Assembly: GCF_011386835.1 (NCBI RefSeq)
Contig: NC_088791.1
Span: forward strand, 13,392,998-13,456,997
Reading direction: 5' to 3'
DNA from: Chrysemys picta bellii
Taxonomy: Eukaryota > Chordata > Testudines > Emydidae
Length of the DNA: 64,000 bases
Made by a program: the position numbers and the translations under genes. The notes below the pieces were generated by a model. The model searched no databases. It was not told the origin of the DNA and saw nothing but the letters and a program-made list of their open reading frames with translations. How positions within the stretch are numbered: position 1 is the first letter of the stretch; each line of letters starts with the position of its first letter. Below, in pieces: positions 1 to 10,546 of this stretch.

Positions 1-7
1 TAGGTGC

Positions 8-560
8 TGCCCCCCCTGGCAGCACCCCACTCTCTCTCTGGGTCTCCGCACCCAGGGGAACCCCCATCCCCTATCCCAATGTCACCTCAGTTGTGGCTAC
101 TGCCAGTCACCATCTGGCCCCCGCACCCTGGGGCAGACTGCAGTCTATCAGCCAATCATCACCGGCAACAAGGGGTTTGGACTGGCTGCCTTTACCCACC
201 CTCTGGCTACCCCTGTGCAACCCCAATACTTATTTGGGCTTAGGACCAGGCCCTGCAGCCTGGGGAGTTGCTGGCCTAGGGCTTCCCAGTACCCAAGGCC
301 TTTCCCCAGCCCTGCCTTACTCTAGGTCCCCAGGTGAGCTCCCTGCAGCCAGGCCTGTTTTTCTCCTGTCAAAGAGAGACTCCTGTGCTCTGGCTACCCT
401 GTCCTTCTTATAAGGCTGAGTGGCTCAGTTTTGGGCGTGGCCACAGCTGCAGCCACTTCCCCAATCAGCCGGGGTTTTGCCCCTTTACACAGCCCCAGCC
501 CTCTGCAGAGCTTTTCCAAACCCTTCAGGGCTGGAGCGGGCATTCACCCCGCTACAGACC
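8..560 (-). repeat. putative LTR or promoter-like dispersed repeat
   Basis: On the minus strand this GC-rich stretch carries a TATA-like box (CTTATAAGAAG, 404-414) followed by purine-rich leader-like sequence. The layout resembles the promoter half of an LTR or a LINE 5' region. I see no clear ends, target-site duplication or coding domain. Open frames on both strands look like chance in a stop-poor, C-rich region. Classification is a guess from texture. Confidence 0.3.
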
Positions 561-1731
561 CCCTCTCCTTGTCCAACAAGCCTTGTGGAATGTCCCCAGA
601 GGACTTTCCCTGCTCCATTTGCCAGCTTGGGTTTTTTTCTCATTGGACTTTTTCCTTCTCTCCTCCCGCCTTTTCTTCTAAGCAGAATACAAACCCAGCA
701 GCACTCACGCTCAATCCACAAGGTCTGCATGAGTGTGAAATGAATTCTTCCATCCACAGCTGCAACAAGCACATCTGGTTTCCAGCATTGATTTAATAGA
801 CAATCTGGGGAGATTCCTGCCTGCCCCTCCCCCCAGTCCCCCCCTCCCCCTCCCAACAAATAAACACAAAGTTCAAGAGACCAATTTTCTGGGCAATTTT
901 CAGCCGGCTTTCATGCCCTTCCCCATACGCAGACCACTCAGCTAATAGCGTCACGCTGTCAATTTCACACTCCGGGCCTAAACCTGGGACACACCGTACT
1001 GTAGAAGCAGGACCAGAAAGAACAGATGTGCCACTTATCCCAGGAAGAATGTTTCTTTTTTTAAATAAAACTATTATGTAGGAGGAAGCGGCATGTTTCT
1101 CTCTCAGCTCATATTTACACTACCTTTGTGTGAGTCTTCAGTAGGGCCCATTCTTCCCTTCACAGCCTGGCCTCCATCCTCAAGCCTTCAAACTGTAGTA
1201 AAAGCACTTGGCCAGGAAAGCTGGGAGGGTACCTCTCTTTGGAAACTATAAACATTATTCCTTCGCCAGCTACACCATGGCACTTTGAGAGTGGATTACA
1301 ATTAAATATGGATCTAAATGTCACAGGAGTATACGTAAGGCATTCAGAGGAGGTCAAAAGGTCATCCTCTCAATAGGCAATTCAGAATCCGGAATTTCTT
1401 CATTGCACGAGCTGCCCCAGTTCAGAGTCTTTACAATGAGCACTTTATACAATACACTGCCGCTTCGTTTTGTGTAGCGCCTTTCATATAAAAGTAGATC
1501 CTACGTTCCCATTCAAGCCTACCAAAAGCTTTCTCCATCTCAAAGGCATTTTATATTTCCTGGAGATCCAGGTTGCCCCATGCTGCAGCTGCCCCCAGTT
1601 ACAATTAATCCAACTGGACTAGTTGGACTAATTGTAACTCAATCATCCTTGCCTCTTCCAATACAGGCTTTGGGGCTGATTCAGGACAAGGTTACTTCAG
1701 TTTTATGTCAGTGTAACTCCACTGAACTTGA
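561..1731. other. unrecognised, apparently single-copy sequence
   Basis: I see no gene or recognisable repeat apart from the hairpin listed at 1597-1639. Short frames here lack domain signatures. Confidence 0.5.
1597..1639. repeat. 19-bp hairpin
   Basis: Bases 1597-1615 are the near-perfect reverse complement (18 of 19) of 1621-1639, separated by 5 bases. It could be the core of a decayed palindromic MITE. I see no flanking TIR or target duplication. Confidence 0.6.
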
Positions 1732-1860
1732 ATGATAGAATCATAGAATATCAGAGTTGGAAGGGACCTCAGGAGGTTATCTAGTCCAACCCTCTGCTCA
1801 AAGCAGGACCAATTCCCAACTAAATCAGAATGGTTTCATTCCCCAGGCCGTTGGTGAATC
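1732..1860 (-). repeat. CR1 LINE 3' end
   Basis: The block begins with the ATAGAATCATAGAAT-type reverse complement of the CR1 ATTCTATG tail. It continues with the familiar 'GTTGGAAGGGACCTCAGGAGG' CR1 3'-UTR sequence. It is 5'-truncated, as is usual for CR1. Confidence 0.85.
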
Positions 1861-2239
1861 AGGCCCTTCCCTTCCCCCCAACTGTCTGGATTTACTCTCT
1901 GCCTGAGGTTATCTTCCAGTTCCTTTTTGTACACTTTCTGAATCCTCTTTGAATTCTTTTAGGGATGCTTCTATCCTGTCTTTTAATTCCTTTTGACCAA
2001 CTTTGCGGGCCTCCTGACTGGCTTTGATTTCTGTTATCATTGCACCAATATTCTTGATCTGTGTTCAAGTAGGAAAAGCAGCTTTTAATTCCTTTCCCTG
2101 GGGGGGAAAAACCCACCTTTCCTCATTCTTGACTTCAATTTTCACAGCATCCAAGTGGTCGAAGAAGAGACAGGCTTATAGATTGTGTTGATTCTTCACT
2201 GGGAGAAGAAGGAGCTGACAGAGGACTATGATAGTAATA

Positions 2240-2640
2240 TCTAGTTCTGATAGAGCACTTATCATCAGTAGATCTCAGGAGGCTTTACAAAGGAGGTCAA
2301 TATTATTACCCCCTTTTTCCAGAGGGGAAACCGAGGCACGGTGCAATGAAGTGATTTGCCAGAGGTCACCTACAGGGGCGTTATTTGCTATAGGGTAAGA
2401 GGAGCAGTTGTTCCCTCCCAGACCTGGGTTTTCCCTCCCCTTTCATAGGTCTATATGTCTTCCACTTTTTGTCCCCCACCCATTACCTTACAGGAAATTC
2501 TATAATCACATATAATGATCCACATGCTGATACAACTTTGCCCCCCCCCACTTTCTAAAACAAAATCACTGGCCACCTACAGAACCTGTAATAGAATGTG
2601 GGTCTCTGGTGGCCTCGTTCAATACTCTCTCCACTAGGTA
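2240..2640 (-). repeat. MIR-type CORE-SINE, interrupted
   Basis: Reverse-strand MIR features are present: the tail (TAGAGCACTTATCATCAGTA), the core 'GGGGAAACCGAGGCAC'-like stretch and 'GATTTGCCAGAGGTCACC'. The tRNA-like head resumes at about 2580-2640 ('GTGGGTCTC ... CCACTAGG'). The element is split by the insertion at 2373-2571. Confidence 0.65.
2373..2571. mobile_element. hAT-type non-autonomous insertion in a MIR
   Basis: The insert starts CAGGGGCG and ends ATCACTG, so its ends are short imperfect inverted repeats. It is flanked by 8-bp direct repeats GTCACCTA (2365-2372) and GCCACCTA (2572-2579), which match at 7 of 8 positions. An 8-bp duplication with CAG..CTG ends fits the hAT superfamily. 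No coding capacity is visible. Confidence 0.6.
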
Positions 2641-2676
2641 ATACTACCTTCCTAATACTGACTTTCTTGGGTCAAC

Positions 2677-2822
2677 ATAGCAGAACATATGAGCTGTCAT
2701 ACCGGGTAAGGCTAGTGGTCCATTAATTCAGGATCCCATCACCGACAAAGGCCAGTACCAGCTGCTTCAGAGGATGGTAAAAGAATCTCTGTGCTAGGTA
2801 GTTATGGGGTAACCTGCCAGCA
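2677..2822 (-). repeat. CR1-type LINE 3' end (diverged)
   Basis: This resembles the reverse complement of the 'GGCCACTGTCGGAAGACAGG ... ACCCAGTATGGC' CR1 3' family seen clearly at 46465-46630, but is more diverged. Confidence 0.5.
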
Positions 2823-3139
2823 TGGAAAGTGTCTTCCTAACCCTAAAGGTAGGCTCGTGCCATGATGCATGGGGGTTCATATCAACATACAAGCCGCAGC
2901 AATGCTACACACTGTGTTCAGATTTTCCAGCCAAACTACTTCTCTCGCTTGGCTCCCCGCGCCAATGTTCATTCTCTGCTTACTGTGCAGTTGTCTCCCC
3001 TGCCCCAAGCACATCGCAAGTCCTTCTGTGTCTGTCCCAAGTGATATTACATGCCATGCAGCCAGGTAGCAGGCTCTTTATGGGCCACTTGTGGGAACTA
3101 AATGAAGCCATTGCATTTGAAAAAAAAAAAAGGTTTGTT

Positions 3140-3420
3140 TTTTAATATAGTAGTATGACCTAGCCCTCAGATAGCATTTTTCAGCAGTGGATCTTAAAGC
3201 GCTTCACAATCTTCAATGTATTCATTCTCACCGCACCCCTCTGAGCTAGGAAAGGATTAGTATCAACCCAGTTTTACAGAAAGGGACCTCAGACACAGGG
3301 AGTCTAAGTGACTTTGCCCAAGGTCGTACAGAAATTCTGTGACAGAGCAGGGATTGAACCCAGGTCTCTAAGATTAGGGCCTTTATCACTGGGGCCAATC
3401 TTCTACTCTGTGTGACTAAA
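3140..3420 (-). repeat. MIR-like SINE, reverse
   Basis: It shows 'AAAGCGCTTCACAAT', 'GGTCGTACAGAAATTCTGTGACAGAGC' and 'GATTGAACCCAGGTCTCTAAG', the reverse-strand order of MIR tail, core and tRNA-like box B. A short A-run at 3121-3131 precedes it. Confidence 0.55.
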
Positions 3421-3522
3421 AGAACCTTTACGGGGCTGGGGTGAGTGTGGCTGTAGCACCTGATCCCACATGAGATAGGTGATTTCAGTAAGTTGTCACA
3501 GCTTCATTTTCTCAGCAGCTTT

Positions 3523-3660
3523 GCCACAGACTCATAGATTCAGATTTTAAGGTGACAAGGGACCATTCTGATCCCTTAGGCTTATCTCCTGCATAACACA
3601 AGCCCTGGAAAGTCACTCTGTCATTCCTGAATCAAGCCCATGACTCATCATTGGCCAAAG
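3523..3660 (-). repeat. CR1 LINE 3' end (diverged)
   Basis: It contains the reverse-complement CR1 tail 'CATAGATTCAGATTTTAAGG' followed by 'GGGACCATTCTGATC' and 'CTCCTGCATAACACA', typical of the CR1 3' UTR. Confidence 0.65.
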
Positions 3661-4591
3661 CACTGGGGTGCACGGCTGTGTATTCCAGAGTTTATTTTTA
3701 GAGATGGTCCAGACCAGGGCTCCAGATGTGATCTTCATGTAAGCTCTGTGGCCTGAACCTCTGCTCACTGTTGGTGAGTAGGGAGAAGAGAGGCCCAGAG
3801 CGGCTTGACAACTCCAGATGGTCAGGGGCTCCACTGGGGAGGGAAAACTCTCTACCAGCATGTCTCAGAGAACAAGGGGAATGACTGAATGGGCCCAGCC
3901 TCATTTGCATTTCAGTTATGCGACAGTTTGGGGGCATTTTGATTAAAGTACAACTAAGTTTCGAGTTTGGTGGCAATCAAATGCTATTGACCCTGTTAGG
4001 AAACAAAAAGACAAGAGAGCAGCACCAAATATACTGGCAGTTAGGGGTTACCCTCACTGAGATCATAGTGAGGCAAAGTTAGATAATGGAGCTTGGCAAG
4101 AGCTGGAGAGAGCGAGAGTGAGGCAGAGGCAGAAAGGGGCTCCTACCTTATGCTGGCAGTAAGGACTATGTTAAGGGTCTGTAAACCACTGATTTCTCTC
4201 CAAAAACTCAGCACAGAGACAGTTTAAAGAGAATGAATAGGTTTGAGGTGGTGTATGGAGCTGAGGCTGGCAGAGATTCTGAGGTGGTGTGGGCTGAAAC
4301 TACAGAGACCAGCAGTCTACATGAGGGACTTTGGTGCAGGCCTCCCTACCCAGCAATCAAAGCTGAAATCACTTCAGCTGGATCAAGTAGTAGAGCCCCC
4401 AGATTAGCCCAGACAGCACTTCCTTGGGGCTGGAGACTGACCCACCAGAGTCCCTGAACTCCACCAGCCCTGGACAATAAACTGTGAGGGAGGAACTGAG
4501 GTGGACGTAAGTGGCTAAAACACATTAGTCACTCACAACTGAAAAAGGAGGACTGAGGATGGTACTATGGTTAAAACACACAGGAGGAGTG
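3661..4591. other. no gene or clear repeat seen
   Basis: Moderately purine-rich sequence (about 4080-4140 is AG-rich). I see no coding signature and no element boundaries. Confidence 0.5.
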
Positions 4592-5765
4592 TGTGGTGGA
4601 GTGGGAGTTTTATAATAATATATATCGTGACCTTGCACTCTATATGATTTTATGAAAGTATGCTGATGAGTATGAATATAATGTAACTGGAATATGCTTC
4701 ATGCAAAAGGTCTCTTGTAAGGTTATCATTACAAAGTTTATAATCTACTGAGTGTGGTCATCCTATTCATATAAATGTATCACGTTTGTATCTGAAACTA
4801 GAAATATAAAATATAACTCTGAGGGCCTATTGTAATTATGCAAAGGATGGGCCATTAATGGTGGTTTGGAATCTTGATGTCTCCCATTAACCAGGACAAT
4901 TGTCTGTAGATGGCTCTGTTTTACTTGTGAGTCTTCCTAGTATACGTGTGTGCTGGCAAGTGGGTAATGAAGTCTTACAGTGACATGTGAGCATGTCACC
5001 TGAACTGGAATCCATCTTTAACCTGGTGCTTTTCCATTGAGAAGTGGGGGATGGGAACCCAGAGGGACAAAGGATTTCTGCCTTATGCAAAAGATATATA
5101 AGTGGGTGGAACAGAGAAAAGGGGGCAGCCATCACGAGAAATCCCCTAGTTACCATCTCAGCTGGAACAAGGGCTTTGCCCAGACTAGGAAGGCGTCCAG
5201 TCTGTGAAAGAAACATTGAAACATCTCTGAGGGTGAGATTTTATCTGTATTCAGTTTTATTACTGTATTAGAGTTAGATTTTATTTTATTTTACTTGGTC
5301 ATTCACTTTGTTCTGTCTGTTACACCTTGGAACCACTTAAATCCTACTTTCTGTATTTAATAAAATCACTTTTTACTTATTAATTAACCCAGAGTATGTA
5401 TTAATACCTGGGGGAGGGGGGCAAACAGCTGTGCATATCTCTCTATCAGTGTTCTAGAGGGTGAACAATTTCTGAGTTTACTCTGTATAAGCTTTATACA
5501 GGGTAAAATGGATTTATTTGGAGTTTATAACCCATTGGGAGTTGGGCATCTGAGTGTTAAAGACAGGAACACTTCTGTAAGCTGCTTTCAGTTAAGTCTG
5601 CAGGTTTGGGGCACGTGGTTCAGACCCTAGGTCTGTGTTGGAGCAGACTGGCGTGTCTGGCTCAGCAAGACAGGGTGCTGGAGTCCCGAGCTAGCAGAGC
5701 AGGAAAGCAGGGGCAGAAGTAGTCTTGGCACATCAGTTGGGGTTTCTGTGATCCAACCCATCACA
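4592..5765 (+). mobile_element. solo LTR (endogenous retrovirus or LTR retrotransposon)
   Basis: The ends are short inverted repeats, TGTGGTGG (4592-4599) and CCATCACA (5758-5765), in TG..CA form. A TATA-like GATATATAAG lies at 5093-5102 and an AATAAA poly(A) signal near 5360, giving U3-R-U5 order on the plus strand. About 1.17 kb is long for an LTR but possible. No gag, pol or env frames flank it, so it is read as a recombined solo LTR. I found no convincing target duplication, which lowers confidence in the exact ends. Confidence 0.6.
5093..5102 (+). promoter_or_regulatory. TATA-like box of the solo LTR
   Basis: GATATATAAG lies about 500 bp inside the LTR start and about 260 bp before the AATAAA signal, the expected place for an LTR core promoter. 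Confidence 0.45.
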
Positions 5766-7077
5766 TATATTACTGTATTAATTGTGATCTTTTCCAAGTT
5801 CATTCTCCCCTCTTTCCCCTGCTAAAGTTTTCTTTGTTTTAAGTCAGTGCTTGCACCTGGGGAAGTATTATCTGTCAAGAGGTGCCCGGTGTGGTGTATA
5901 TAGTGTCCCAGGTTTCTGGATGGGGGTTCAAGCTGGAGCATTTATGTTTTTAGAATGAACCACTAGAAAATTGAACCTGACCCTATTTGCTGTCCAGAAC
6001 ACCTGGCAGAAAGACTACATTTGCAAGAGACCAGCTCCAGAGCTGAATCTAAACGCCACAACCCAAGCATCTCTCTCTAACATGCACAACCAGAATACCA
6101 AATCCAAATCTCTTTGACGTTTGGGACGGGTGGATTTATATTCAGATCTGAATCCAGACCTGTCACCCAGTTTTGTAACTTGGGCCCATCTCTTATTCTT
6201 TTATCTGAAGAGCTTGCTCAGCATGCCCACATCCTGCCATGTGGCATGTCTGAAGTGGGACAGGAAAGAAAGCAGGCCAGGAGGAGATGTGTGCAGAACT
6301 ACATCAAAAAGAATTGAACCTAAACCTTTTCACACATGGAAAGGTGCCCTCCTTGTCTCCAGAACTTTCATGGATTTCTTCCAGCCTATCTCAGGAGCAT
6401 TCTTTAACTCTGTTCCCCTCCTCCTCTCGTCCACTCACCAGTACTGACCTCCTCTCTTTCCCTTCACATGCTCTTGCCAGTGTCAGCATGAGGGTCTTCT
6501 TTGTATCTTTTATATCTCTGGATCATTGACTTTCCAGCTCATTTCAAATCTTGGGTGGGCAGGCATGTCTTTTTACCCTGGTCTATAGAGCTGTTCATTT
6601 CAGTCCCTTCGTATTATTACTTTGTCAGGGAATATAGCTCTGTGCGTGCAATATTTAAGTCTCCTTTCAGGGCTGGCTCACCCTGAGTAACACTTTGGCA
6701 CTTCATGGTAGGGTCCCGTTGAGTGATCTTGACAGAGAGGAGGGAGTTCTAAACACCATACCCAGGCTACTGGGCGTTTCTCAGCTGGGAAAGCATAAAG
6801 ACTTTATTCACATTATGCTAGCCTGTGCCAATAAATGCACAACTCCTCAGTGGAAAGGCTATAAAGCCCTGCCACAAGGAGAATGATCATGAGACCTCAC
6901 AGTGCCACATAGTCAAAAAGGAGTCATGTGCCAGAAGGAATGACTGGAAATCAGTCTTCCTCTGGTTTCTTTTTAGTGAATGCATGGAGAGAAAGAAACT
7001 TGCCTCCATCCACTATAATGAACAGAATCCTTGCAGAGTACAGAACTTACTTTAATGAAATAACTCATTTTTATTCT
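5766..7077. other. no gene seen
   Basis: Unrecognised sequence of mixed composition. Frames up to 108 codons show no domain and overlap one another, which suggests chance. Confidence 0.5.
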
Positions 7078-7790
7078 CCTTAGAAGATCAAGAGGTGACT
7101 TGATCATAATCTATAAAGACCTTCATTGGGAAAAAGTACTCAGTACTAAAGGGCTCTTAAATCTAATGGGGAAAAAGGCATAACAAGAACCAATGGCTGG
7201 AAGCTGAAGCCAGACAAGTTCAAATTAGAAATAAGGCACATATTTTTTCACAGTGAGGAGGATTAATCATTGGAACAAACTACCAAGGGAAGTGGTGGAT
7301 TCTCCATCTCTTGATGTCTTCAGATTTAGGCTTGGTCTACACTAAACCCCCAAATCGAACTAAGGTACGCAACTTCAGCTACGTGAATAACGTAGCTGAA
7401 GTTCGAAGTACCTTAGTTTGAACTTACCTCGGTCCACACGCGGCAGGCAGGCTCCCCCGTCGACTCCACGGTACTCCTCTCGCCGAGCTGGAGTACCGCA
7501 GTCGACGGCGAGCACTTCCGGGTTCGACTTATCGCGTCCAGACAAGACGCGATAAGTCGAACCCAGAAGTTCGATTGCCAGCCGCCGAACTAGCGGCTGG
7601 GTATAGACGTACCCTAAGACTGGATGCCTTTCTGGAAGAGATGCTTTAGCCAAACACAAGTTTTTGGGGTCAGTACAGGGGTAGATGGGTGAAATTCGAT
7701 GGCCTGTGTTATATGGGAGGTCAGACCATATGATCTCAAGGTCACTTCTGGCTTTCAGATCTACAGATCTATGCCAGCACAGACCCATGC
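7078..7790 (+). repeat. CR1-type LINE: end of ORF2 and 3' UTR, split by a MITE
   Basis: Translation of 7078-7170 gives RT C-terminal residues of the 'RGDLIIIYKDLH' type, with a stop soon after. Decayed 'INHWNN'-like and 'VVDSPSL'-like stretches follow. After the MITE at 7329-7614 the LINE resumes ('GGATGCCTTTCTGGAAGAGA') and ends in CR1 3' UTR with 'CAGATCTACAGATCTATG'. The ORF is a relic with stops. Confidence 0.7.
7329..7614 (+). mobile_element. Harbinger-type MITE
   Basis: The 286-bp element starts GGCTTGGTCTACACT and ends TATAGACGTACCC, the same ends as the full-length Harbinger elements at 12014 and 48222. It is bounded by TTA on the left and TAA on the right. Inside are long self-complementary arms (AACTTCAGCTACGT / ACGTAGCTGAAGTT) and a GCGATAAGTCGAA palindrome. 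It has no coding capacity and is inserted in a CR1-type LINE. Confidence 0.85.
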
Positions 7791-7875
7791 TTTCCATTTG
7801 TGCTACCTCTGCTGAGTGTGTAGTGGAGTTCCAGAAAACAAGCAAAACGTTAGGAGTCATCAGGAATGGGATAGA

Positions 7876-8290
7876 AAACAGTAAAGATTAGAGGCTATTA
7901 TAATGCTGTTATATAAAGCAATAATAAGCCCACACTTGGAATACTAGAATCAACCTGTCTCAAAAAGGAGAGCAGAAATTGAAGGGGTTTAGAGGGAAGA
8001 GATGAAAATGACTAAAGGGGTGGGAAGACTTCCATATGAAGAAAGCTGGAAAAGCTCAGGACTGTTTAATTCAGAAAGGGCACAAGAAAGAAAGGATGTG
8101 ATAAAATTATGCAAAACTGAATGGTGTAGAAAAAGTAGACTGGGTGCACCTATTTACCCTCTCTTGTAACACAAGAACAAGTGGCCTTTCAGTGAAATAG
8201 AGAGGTAGCTAACTGAAAACAGATAAAAGGAAAAACTTGTTATGCAAAGCACAATTAGGCCCCAGAACTCATTGCCACAGGATACCAGTG
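7876..8290 (+). repeat. CR1/L3-type LINE ORF2 C-terminal relic
   Basis: Stretches such as 'TTTACCCTCTCTTGTAACAC', 'AAAAGGAAAAACTTGTTATG' and 'CTCATTGCCACAGGATAC' match the C-terminal RT region of chicken-CR1-like LINEs in amniotes. Stops and indels break the frame. Confidence 0.6.
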
Positions 8291-8367
8291 TGACAGTCTG
8301 GAGATTAGGCCTACGTTGCCAGTCTGATTTAGTGAAAACTATGATATGTTTCTTCCTCCATATTGAG

Positions 8368-8450
8368 CATCACCTTGACTGTGTGCTTCAATATACACTG
8401 TAACTGCCATGTTGGATTGCACCATCTCACTTGTGTTAGGCAGTGGCTGG
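8368..8450 (+). repeat. left arm of a perfect 83-bp inverted repeat
   Basis: Every base is complementary to 8923-9005. The arms enclose two nested TIR elements. Identity stops at both arm ends. It may be the long TIR of a foldback element or an inverted duplication. Confidence 0.9.
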
Positions 8451-8460
8451 TCTAGGGCTA

Positions 8461-8696
8461 CCCTGTTTCCCCGAAAATAAGACATCCTCCGAAAATAAGG
8501 CCTACTTACAGTTTTGCCTCTCGTTGTAATATAAGGCATCCCCCCGATAATAAGACCTCCCCGATAATAAGGCATCCACCGATAATAAGGCATTTTTCAT
8601 TTCTGAAAAATAAGACATCCCCTGAAAATAAGACCTAGCGCATCTTTGGGAGCAAAAATTAATATAAGACACTGTCTTATTTTCGGGGAAACAGGG
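8461..8696. mobile_element. Tc1/mariner-type MITE with internal AATAAG repeats
   Basis: The ends CCCTGTTTCCCCGAAAATAA and its reverse complement form about 25-bp near-perfect inverted repeats, flanked by TA on both sides (8459-8460, 8697-8698), which fits a TA target. Inside is a tandem series of about 15-bp units of the GATAATAAGGC / GAAAATAAGAC type. It has no gene. It interrupts the left end of the MITE ending near 8917. Confidence 0.65.
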
Positions 8697-8698
8697 TA

Positions 8699-8917
8699 GT
8701 CTACACTGGCAATGTTAACGTGGCTTGTGTAGTCGTGGCAGAACCACCTCCATGAGGGGCTTAGCCCCCAGCGCTTGGAGCGTGGCTCCCAGCACTGGTG
8801 CGCCATCTACACTGGCGCTTTCCAGCGCTGAAACTTGCTGCGCTCAGGGGGGAGTTTTTTCACACCCCTGAGCGAGAAAGTTGCGGGGCTGTAAAGTGCC
8901 AGTGTAGACAAGCCCCT
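8699..8917. mobile_element. MITE with GTCTACACTGGC ends
   Basis: GTCTACACTGGCA at 8699 and TGCCAGTGTAGAC at about 8897-8909 are inverted repeats. The outer left end (CTAGGGCT, 8453-8459) has been separated by the mariner-type insert, while the right end reads AAGCCCCTAAG. GC-rich and non-coding. Confidence 0.6.
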
Positions 8918-8922
8918 AAGCA

Positions 8923-9005
8923 CCAGCCACTGCCTAACACAAGTGAGATGGTGCAATCCAACATGGCAGTTACAGTGTATATTGAAGCACACAGTCAAGG
9001 TGATG
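8923..9005 (-). repeat. right arm of a perfect 83-bp inverted repeat
   Basis: Exact reverse complement of 8368-8450. See the left arm. Confidence 0.9.
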
Positions 9006-9187
9006 ACTGGAACGAGAGGGCCATCAAAGGCCATCAGCAACTGAACAGCTTTGCCTGTTGGCTTTTAATGACCCTCTGCCCAGTACAACACTCACGTGGC
9101 TGCAGCATGGAATGTCCCCAGTAGAAGGACAGAAAGAGAAGGGTTTACAGAATGCTTTTTTAAAGGAGATAGGCTTTCTTCGACTTA

Positions 9188-9481
9188 GGGTATGTCTTCA
9201 CTACCCGCCGGATTAGCGGGTAGCGATCGATCCAGCGGGGATCGATTTATCGCGTCTAGTCTAGACGCGATAAATCGACCCCGAGCAGTCTCCCATCGCC
9301 TCCTGTACTTCAGCGCCACGAGAGGTGCAAGCAGAGTTGATGGGGGTGTGGCAGCAGTCGATTCACCACGGTGAAGACACCACAGTAAGTCAATCTAAGT
9401 ACGTCGACTTCAGTTATTCATGTAGCTGAAGTTGCATAACTTAGATTGATCACCACCTCAGCCCCCCGTGTGGACCAGGGC
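9188..9481 (-). mobile_element. Harbinger-type MITE
   Basis: The 294-bp element starts GGGTATGTCTTCACTACC and ends GTGTGGACCAGGGC, with exact TTA duplications at 9185-9187 and 9482-9484. It is in the opposite orientation to the 7329 copy and shares its internal GCGATAAATCGA palindrome and AACTTCAGCTACAT arm. Confidence 0.88.
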
Positions 9482-9484
9482 TTA

Positions 9485-9700
9485 GTCTGCACTACAAAGG
9501 ATGGCATAATTATCTCAGTTAAGCATGTGAAAAATCACACCACTAGCTGACATAGCTATGCTGGCAAAAATCCTGGTGTAGACACAACTGTGCGGACAGA
9601 GTGCTTCCGCTGGCAGAGCTAATGTTGTTTGGGGAGATTGTGTAGCTATGCCATCAGAAGAACTCCCTTTGTTGGCTTATACTACATCTCAATGAGGAGG
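9485..9700. repeat. fragment of another TCTACACTA-type MITE
   Basis: It begins GTCTGCACTACAAAG directly after the preceding MITE and includes CTATGCTGGCAAAAATCCTGGTGTAGAC. It resembles the left half of a related MITE, with no clear right end. Confidence 0.4.
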
Positions 9701-10459
9701 CCCTGCAAAGACTCAGGGAGAAACATACCACCAGAAAGAGAAGACGGAGCAGGTGGAATGGAGGACAGGGCTGTGTGAAGGGGGGTTCAAAGAGTTCCAA
9801 TGGAACCAGAGGCCTGAGCCCATAAAAGGCCCTGATGTATTTTCCCCCCAACATGGGGCCCTAACCTTGTCCGATTAGAGCCCTAAATGGACTGTTTGGG
9901 GCCCCGACTAATGCTTTCTAGATTTCATTGATATTCACATGAAAACAGGGAAGGGCGGCCTGTAATTACAGAGGTTATTTTAGGGATACTGAAAAAAAGA
10001 CAGTTTAGATATGGCTGATTTCAGGGGACAAAGCTATGACAATGGAGCTAACAGCATACAAATATGTTGAAAGTCAATGTCAGCAGATGAATCAGTACAT
10101 GTTTTTCATCCCAGGTGTTGCCCACTCACCGAATCTTGTTGGAGAAGCTGCTGCAATGGTTGTTCCCTGAGTTGATCTATTTTTTGGAATTGTTCAAAGA
10201 TTGTATACCCTGGTCGCCACTTCTGCTAGTCATTAGGATGTGTTGAAAAAGCATGGTAGCATCACATTAAAATGCCAAAAGCATGACCAGTTGGTCAGCA
10301 AGGGTAGAGGCAATCCATTCACTGCGAAATCAGATTGAGGGTGATATTGATGTGCTAGGCAAGATCAAAGCTTCACACACTCCTGTGCTAGAACTGAAGT
10401 CTGATAGCTTGCAAATGAACATTTCAGTTTTCATTTCTTGCTTTGGCCAAGATGAGGCA
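9701..10459. other. no gene or repeat recognised
   Basis: Unrecognised sequence without coding signature. Confidence 0.45.
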
Positions 10460-10515
10460 CACTTCATCATCATCATCGTCATCATCATCATCATCGTCAT
10501 CATCATCATCATCAC
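10460..10515. repeat. (ATC/GAT)n microsatellite, probable LINE tail
   Basis: Imperfect CATCATCATCGTC repeats. On the minus strand they lie just after the reverse-transcriptase relic ends, where some LINEs carry a simple-repeat tail. Confidence 0.8.
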
Positions 10516-10546
10516 TCCCATAACCGCATTTGTCATTGCGGCACCA

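Noticed and set aside
1..796. Host exon in the open frames near the left edge
   Set aside because: Frames overlap in all phases of a C-rich region, no splice-bounded conserved domain is seen, and the texture is repeat-like.
4592..5765. A complete endogenous retrovirus
   Set aside because: Only one LTR-like unit with promoter and poly(A) signal is present. No gag, pol or env similarity flanks it.
7375..7860. 161-codon minus-strand frame
   Set aside because: It runs through a Harbinger MITE and a LINE 3' UTR. It is created by the MITE's stop-poor palindromes.
10460..10515. Possible CRISPR-like or regulatory repeat array
   Set aside because: It is a simple (ATC)n microsatellite at a LINE tail.
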